A stretch of DNA of 64,000 bases from Paenibacillus sp. FSL H8-0048 (GTDB lineage: Bacteria; Bacillota; Bacilli; Paenibacillales; Paenibacillaceae), in assembly GCF_038002825.1 (NCBI RefSeq), contig NZ_JBBODF010000001.1, positions 3,720,001 to 3,784,000 on the forward strand, read 5' to 3'. Positions within the stretch are counted from its first letter, which is position 1; each line of letters begins with the position of its first letter. The notes beneath the pieces are model-generated. The model saw only the letters and a list, made by a program, of their open reading frames with translations, searched no databases and was not told the origin of the DNA. Shown here piece by piece: positions 60,501 through 64,000 of the stretch. The translations under genes were made by a program, and so were the position numbers.

Positions 60501-60771
60501 GGAATACAGCATGAGGCTTAGTCCTTGGATCAGCACATTGCTTGGGAATGGTTGTAGAGCATACCTGTTCTCTTGTTACAACCCATCCCACTGTACGGTA
60601 TCGGATAGCGTTGGATGCAGCAGTGCTGGTTATTTCAAACTTCACCATGCCGTCCTCTACACCCATAATAGGCGGTGCAGCTTTTGCTTGCTGGTTAGGG
60701 AAGATTGGCATAAAAAAAGTGCATGCAAGCAGCATGCACAGTAGACGCTTATAAAATTTTGTATCTTTCAT
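57535..60771 (-). CDS. Large secreted protein (DUF5704-like), 1078 aa
   Basis: A signal peptide (about 1-31, LLCMLLACTFFMPIFPNQQA) is followed by a long extracytoplasmic region with no further membrane helix. The N-terminal third contains a stretch resembling DUF5704 (MVKFEITSTAASNAIRYRTV, then DLYFYAVMVSINGDGTVRKG). The central part is Pro/Gln-rich with repeated 'VTHTTDTASHLTDPVYQNVT'-like beta segments. The C-terminal third (RHSITGYGSRDYAKYMRDKQ onward) looks like several beta-sandwich domains. The stalk-domain gene ends five bases before its start region, so they are co-transcribed. It is probably a surface component of the element's transfer or adhesion apparatus; that role is inference. 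Confidence 0.72.
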   Translation of the reverse strand: MKDTKFYKRLLCMLLACTFFMPIFPNQQAKAAPPIMGVEDGMVKFEITSTAASNAIRYRTVGWVVTREQVCSTTIPKQCADPRTKPHAVFLNQEVKQTGQSPNPPVPGKPLTSYYKIPEEIVTQRLWAAGMEGIKDNDDLYFYAVMVSINGDGTVRKGPFYTLSGIKGAEGWRHPDDLDDYFGIHLYYRSADFPVDIIAKTVDGQVIQQPQVTFLKGKYKIGEEINHEFPEVIEDGGKTYTIVRSYISPKQDNTQKKWLQENPETNDKVRVRSFTVALGGTDLVAEYKQQDGGQTEEPLPGGTKEAEIMEPSVTASIQADKRGQEKFDVLKGIPTSESLYVQAQAKSYLYRSKFSEIKGKKSYPITVSRTYTLRWTETKPGPPDSEGNATTVSVSRSDTQIVTNSYTVERKYSYWLINRLEVYGLEKATVSNYALPAGQVVLQPKGYTQPNVAVTHTTDTASHLTDPVYQNVTLPGQTIQGGSSRPSVPSENWKPQAEAAIGKIKVRNDSLVFSGQTVMDSRQAEEAAPAPGSIPAPSMIGQNVLYGQGYVIDASKSNKVSQPSSGKLDYKLVKGIGGGQAQSFPIQGINPVTVHTPVVNLASVSDDKAHNQKTQPTAGRSALILNRPFTVAIPTSGQHRSITGYGSRDYAKYMRDKQVWFPFDVYRADRTTLIPKETWISIPVGELQTAFYLPTWVDEGHYTMLFQTLAENSPAAFTSQMHANLDNAHHVATQTVDVEVIGRIFDFRITDIADYQWETVFRTAKGSATPTGNSYWVGKNGIDGAARGNTSPFVLPIRPGSHPEIGKKNIAVKTGYQFKFEVKTLGNMFGSGDGIKITPTFYFVDSTGKNRQEVDLYYHSGNTRFIRIGSSADTERRQVILDTRLRNVSQQELTQTAISLWALNGSTGDQQTYVRQFLKNAQQNTYVGGYDVMLLPPQLRTLIGSKKAPSGVNAARVQASVQCWFGEYSLPAAPYVVPKGFNVAEYGRTHRLDDKSSIFLRNGYIIVNFKLETIRNQKLNEPHLQYKDAPLSNQWQLEGFQRSFVDPYGATFSLLDGDVVFYHANLSSYNDFGTGGTH

Positions 60772-60775
60772 AAGA

Positions 60776-61882
60776 TTACTCCACCTTTGACATGGTGTAA
60801 TTATTAAATAGGCTTGCAGTTGGTGAAACCTTTAGGGTTTTTCCCCAATCGCCACCTACGTTCGTAGTCAATTTAATATCGGAGTATCCTTCATACCATA
60901 CGTTTTTTTCAAGCTTTATATCTTGGGGAAACCACTCATCATAAATAAGCTGCTCCTGCTTATTAAAGGCGATAAATTTTACTCGAAATTTTACTCGTAC
61001 GTGATAAGAACCAAATCCATCCTTATAAATTAGTGATGGCTCTGGCTCCAAATAGCCTGCCACTTGAATTTTGTTGGTCTTTACCCAATCTACATACTGT
61101 CGAATGTATTTTAGTTCTGCATTAGAGTTTTGCATTTTTGTATTAAACACAGCTTGCACCCAAGCATCGTCTATTGTTCTGTAATCGACATTAAGCCACA
61201 GACCGCCAAAAGTCTTTAATCGCCCCATCCATACATTTATATTTTCCATTGTAAATTCAGGAACCTTGGAGTAAAGCTGTGCCGCCACTCTTCGATCAGT
61301 TGGCTCTGAATACGGATAAGCCAATTCATACATTTCATTCGGTATATCTGCCAAAATGTACGGATAATCTGCCGCATTTTTAGGAAGATTGATCTTTCGG
61401 ATGAGTCGTCCCCACTCATTGGTATCTGCTTCGGACAGTTCTTTTGTTTGTATCAGCACCGTTGATGTCTTGCTCTCCCATTTTACCTCAGCGCCCAGCA
61501 CCTCGCTGACAAAGCGCAGCGGCACAAACGTTCTACCGTCAGTCATGACAGCCTGTGTATCCAATTCGACCTGCTTCCCATTCACAGTAGCTATTGCGGA
61601 GCCAATGGTCAGGCGAATATCCTGCCCCTCACGAGAAATGGGAACAGATCGACTTTTCCCCTCCCAGCCCACCTTGGCGCCAAGCGATTCCGCGACAAAT
61701 CTTACAGGTACTAGCGTACGCTGATTCGCATCAATATAGGCCTGTGCATCGGGGAACCAAATCTTCTTGCCATCCAGCACGACACTCACAAAGGTAGGCG
61801 GTAAACTGGAGGCAGTCGCACTTGCAACAGGTACACTCACAAGCAAAACGGCTATAAGCATAGCCAGTGTCCATTTCCTCAT
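60776..61882 (-). CDS. Secreted stalk-domain (copper amine oxidase N-terminal-like) protein
   Basis: A 368-residue protein. The signal peptide (about 1-25) is followed by two half-repeats of the Cu-amine-oxidase N-terminal-like domain: TLVPVRFVAESLGAKVGWEG, and GRTFVPLRFVSEVLGAEVKW, each followed by a short strand. This domain is common in Paenibacillus secreted proteins and does not imply amine oxidase activity. The remaining 230 residues (NLPKNAADYPYILADIPNEM ... SYHVRVKFRVKFIAFNKQEQ) are unrecognised. GAAGAGGTGAAG precedes the ATG. It sits upstream of the large secreted protein in the same operon. Confidence 0.85.
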   Translation of the reverse strand: MRKWTLAMLIAVLLVSVPVASATASSLPPTFVSVVLDGKKIWFPDAQAYIDANQRTLVPVRFVAESLGAKVGWEGKSRSVPISREGQDIRLTIGSAIATVNGKQVELDTQAVMTDGRTFVPLRFVSEVLGAEVKWESKTSTVLIQTKELSEADTNEWGRLIRKINLPKNAADYPYILADIPNEMYELAYPYSEPTDRRVAAQLYSKVPEFTMENINVWMGRLKTFGGLWLNVDYRTIDDAWVQAVFNTKMQNSNAELKYIRQYVDWVKTNKIQVAGYLEPEPSLIYKDGFGSYHVRVKFRVKFIAFNKQEQLIYDEWFPQDIKLEKNVWYEGYSDIKLTTNVGGDWGKTLKVSPTASLFNNYTMSKVE

Positions 61883-61988
61883 CCTGCTTCACCTCTTCGA
61901 TTATTTTCAATTACAATATTGGAAGGATAACCCTATTACAGTAAGCATAACGTCAACATAATAGCATGTCTACCCTTCCCGCAAAGCT

Positions 61989-62951
61989 TTAAGGCAAGGG
62001 CATATAGCCTTTTTGTGCGGCAGCATGCTCGCTGGTGAAGGTTTCTTCGATAGGATAGTTGTAGCTACTGGAACGGCGGTAATATACCTTCAATTCTCCT
62101 TTGCGTGCGCCCACAATTTCGGGCAGCTTGACCACTCGACTACCACCAAAGGCATAGCTGTTGTACACCTTGCTGCCCATCGGAATTCCTTGCAAAAAAG
62201 CAATGACACCTGCATCTTGAATGGAATTGTGCCAATCCTCTAGTGGAATGGATGGCAGTGTAAAGGTATAAGCTACACCGCTACGTAGGGCAACCTCAGT
62301 ATGCTGGTTAATCCGATAAGCCAGCTCGTCCTGAAGAGCTTGAACAATAGTGCTTTGCCGAACCTGTTTAAAGAGGCTCCCATCGTTCAGCAGCGGAATA
62401 GCTGTTGCTGATAGCTCCGAGCGTAAGCCCTCCTGCCAGCTATGCGTGCCAGCAGCATATGCCAATACCTGCTCATCCAGTGTAAAGGAAAAGCTATTGC
62501 CCGCCGTATCCGAATAGACATAAGGCTTCTTTAAGCCCCAGGCTGCCCCCATAATGGTCTGGCCATTGCTATCTATCCATTCATCCTCTGTATACACATA
62601 AAACCCGTCATAGCCAACAATAGCGACTGCCGGAACATATCGCCTTAGCACACCCTGCGCTATCGGATCTGCCGCAATCCCAAAGTTTAGATACAGCGTG
62701 TGATAAAAGGCTTCTATTGCAGCCTCCTTGTTTATGGCTATACGCTTGACCGATTCGTAGCGGGACTCCTTTTGCTCATTTGCATTCAGAAGTAGCGCTT
62801 GCGCCGCTGCATCTACAGCGGCATCCAAAGCAGCATCGTAGCGTAGCTCCAGCAGCATTGTTTTCCGCAGCAGCTCGGTTTCAAGCTGATTGATCTGCGC
62901 GAACGGAAAGAAGATCAATATACCAACAACAGCCCATTCAATCCACTTCAT
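61989..62951 (-). CDS. Membrane-anchored secretion/pilus-like protein, 320 aa
   Basis: A short N-terminal transmembrane helix (about 5-19, EWAVVGILIFFPFAQ) comes right after a very short cytoplasmic tail, as in TadE/TadG-type pseudopilins. An Ala-rich helical stretch follows (RYDAALDAAVDAAAQALLLN), then a beta-rich extracytoplasmic domain (YVPAVAIVGYDGFYVYTEDE, AYTFTLPSIPLEDWHNSIQD). It overlaps the upstream 182-residue gene by 14 bases, showing tight coupling. It is one of three consecutive small membrane-anchored proteins, most likely a pilus- or secretion-related set on the element. The family is not certain. Confidence 0.72.
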   Translation of the reverse strand: MKWIEWAVVGILIFFPFAQINQLETELLRKTMLLELRYDAALDAAVDAAAQALLLNANEQKESRYESVKRIAINKEAAIEAFYHTLYLNFGIAADPIAQGVLRRYVPAVAIVGYDGFYVYTEDEWIDSNGQTIMGAAWGLKKPYVYSDTAGNSFSFTLDEQVLAYAAGTHSWQEGLRSELSATAIPLLNDGSLFKQVRQSTIVQALQDELAYRINQHTEVALRSGVAYTFTLPSIPLEDWHNSIQDAGVIAFLQGIPMGSKVYNSYAFGGSRVVKLPEIVGARKGELKVYYRRSSSYNYPIEETFTSEHAAAQKGYMPLP

Positions 62952-63486
62952 TACGCACCACCCCGCCGTAAGGAATGACTATTTTCTCGCTTGCGCTGAC
63001 AGCGTTGTTTATAAAATCAAACATCACTGTGCCTGGCGTGCGACTTTTATTGGCGACCGTTACGGCAAAGGTATCCCCTATTTGCAGCTTGTAGCGGCGA
63101 AGCGGGTCATCCTTAGGCATAGACTGTTTGGGGAACAGCGTCTCCATAATTTGTGCCTGATAAAAGTTGTCTGTAAGCAGCTCATAGCGATTTTGAAAGG
63201 TTTCAGGCCGCGTCACATCGGTGTATACAGGCACAATTTTTTTGCTTTCATGCTGCATCTGTACGTCAAACACCAAGCCTGTTACGGACAGTGCTTGAAC
63301 AAAATCATTGTACATTGTTGGCGAAATATACCCCTTGTCTCGTACACTGTCTACAAACGTGGTTGTCGCCTTCATCGCCACTAGCTCCGATAAATCATCC
63401 TGCTGCTGAAAAGCGGTATAGATGGGATACAGGTACAACAGCAGCACAGCTAACAGGATGGAAAAAACCTTCATATAGCTGTTCAT
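62938..63486 (-). CDS. Membrane-anchored hypothetical protein, 182 aa
   Basis: An N-terminal helix (about 7-26, VFSILLAVLLLYLYPIYTAF) anchors an extracytoplasmic domain of about 150 residues (DDLSELVAMKATTTFVDSVR, then GLVFDVQMQHESKKIVPVYT). The layout resembles minor pilin-like proteins of Tad-type or type IV-like systems. GGAGAATGCG precedes the ATG. It overlaps the next gene downstream by 14 bases and follows the 128-residue protein by 11 bases. Confidence 0.72.
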   Translation of the reverse strand: MNSYMKVFSILLAVLLLYLYPIYTAFQQQDDLSELVAMKATTTFVDSVRDKGYISPTMYNDFVQALSVTGLVFDVQMQHESKKIVPVYTDVTRPETFQNRYELLTDNFYQAQIMETLFPKQSMPKDDPLRRYKLQIGDTFAVTVANKSRTPGTVMFDFINNAVSASEKIVIPYGGVVRNEVD

Positions 63487-63497
63487 CGCATTCTCCT

Positions 63498-63884
63498 TTA
63501 TGAGGACAAGCGGACACGTAGCACTTCTCCATTGGAATCGCGGTCATAATGCACCTGATAGCGTGCATTCATCCGAGGGCCCTCAGGCAGTCCGTTCTCA
63601 CGCTCGATGGGAGCGGAATACCGCACACCATCGACCACGATTTCAACAGCTCCCTCCTCCAAACGGGCAAGCAGATGCAAAACCTCATTGCCTGACAAAC
63701 GACCATCTCCCGTAAGGGGGCTAAGAGATTGCTGAATGCTGCGATCCAGCCCTGTTCCTGCCAAGTAAGCAGTCCTCGTCATGGCATTCCCTGTGGTGAA
63801 TAGCCCTAGCCCACTCGTTATCGCTAGCAGGAACAGCAAGCATGCCGCGCTCATCTCCAGCATACTCCTGGTTGCATGTCCCAT
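63498..63884 (-). CDS. TadE-like membrane-anchored protein, 128 aa
   Basis: A short cytoplasmic start MGHATRSMLEMS is followed by a transmembrane helix (about 13-30, AACLLFLLAITSGLGLF). A small extracytoplasmic domain follows (LLARLEEGAVEIVVDGVRYS, then NARYQVHYDRDSNGEVLRVR). Short tail plus single helix with an acidic residue before it (LEMS) is typical of TadE-like pseudopilins. AAGGAGG precedes the ATG. It heads the visible part of the cluster after the truncated gene at the window end. Confidence 0.72.
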   Translation of the reverse strand: MGHATRSMLEMSAACLLFLLAITSGLGLFTTGNAMTRTAYLAGTGLDRSIQQSLSPLTGDGRLSGNEVLHLLARLEEGAVEIVVDGVRYSAPIERENGLPEGPRMNARYQVHYDRDSNGEVLRVRLSS

Positions 63885-63948
63885 GTCGCTGCCTCCTTTC
63901 TTAAAAGCAGCGAGCAGACGCAGGTCTGCCCACTAACCCTGCTATTTC

Positions 63949-64000
63949 TTATTGCTGACGGAAAATAATACCACGAATGACGTTACTGCGATCCAGTACC
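63949..64000 (-). CDS. C-terminus of a further gene (cut by the window end)
   Basis: On the minus strand the frame ends VLDRSNVIRGIIFRQQ and stops at TAA (63951-63949). It is in the same orientation as the TadE-like genes and 64 bases upstream of the next. Too little is present to name it; another small membrane or pilin-like protein is likely from context. Confidence 0.5.
   Translation of the reverse strand, partial: VLDRSNVIRGIIFRQQ

Noticed and set aside
1-64000. tRNA or rRNA genes
   Set aside because: No cloverleaf with a GGTTCGAATCC-like T-loop or conserved rRNA block was seen on either strand by eye; a tRNAscan-SE run would settle it.

Overview
The window looks like a chromosomal segment of a Paenibacillus-type Firmicute. 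The signs are a GC content near 50%, strong AGGAGG-like ribosome binding sites with frequent TTG and GTG starts, large secreted proteins ending in SLH surface-layer anchors, copper-amine-oxidase-like 'stalk' domains, a GH10 xylanase with an upstream CcpA-type site, and YtrA-type GntR control of ABC transporters. This assignment rests on gene content only.

Positions 1-3.2 kb: a carbohydrate ABC importer (lipoprotein binding protein plus two permeases; no ATPase here). 3.3-7.6 kb: small hypothetical genes, two decayed genes (one a kinase of the aminoglycoside-phosphotransferase fold with a single in-frame TGA), a 51-bp-period repeat array, and a secreted muralytic protein with a structured 5' leader. 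8-10.8 kb: a 7TMR-DISM histidine kinase and its OmpR-type partner. 10.9-15.6 kb: RtcB RNA ligase followed in the same frame by a 46-residue MazE-like C-terminus, an SDR protein lacking its catalytic Tyr, a tRNA-dihydrouridine synthase, and hypothetical genes. 15.7-21 kb: two divergent ABC systems with a GntR gene and two matching operators. 21-24 kb: a chimeric pseudogene and a zinc-ribbon/LRR membrane protein. 24-28 kb: a methyltransferase and a divergent HSP90-like protein paired with a helical-repeat protein. 28-30.1 kb: an XRE regulator and debris between 100-bp direct repeats, then a holin-like type I toxin with a likely antisense RNA. 30.1-41.6 kb: AraC/SDR, the SLH-anchored GH10 xylanase, an SLH-anchored VWA/lipase-like giant and a DUF6273-like protein. 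A second holin-like toxin locus lies at 42 kb.

From about 42.5 kb to the end, nearly every gene is on the minus strand and the DNA is more AT-rich. This is part of an integrative conjugative or mobilizable element of Tn1549-like gene content. It carries a relaxase, a MobC-like protein, an oriT-like triple hairpin, a TOPRIM/DUF3991-type protein, an Rpn-type nuclease, a 2402-residue ArdC-like/N6-methylase/helicase protein, and an ECF sigma/regulator pair with a duplicated lipoprotein. It ends with a cluster of secreted and TadE/TadG-like membrane-anchored proteins. The most unusual feature is a complete TnpV-like gene, with its own ribosome binding site, read in another frame inside the methylase-helicase gene.

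No tRNA, rRNA or CRISPR array was seen. The main systems worth follow-up are the overprinted tnpV, the rtcB-mazE' pair, the two toxin/antisense loci, and the alternative-pairing leader of the muralytic gene.
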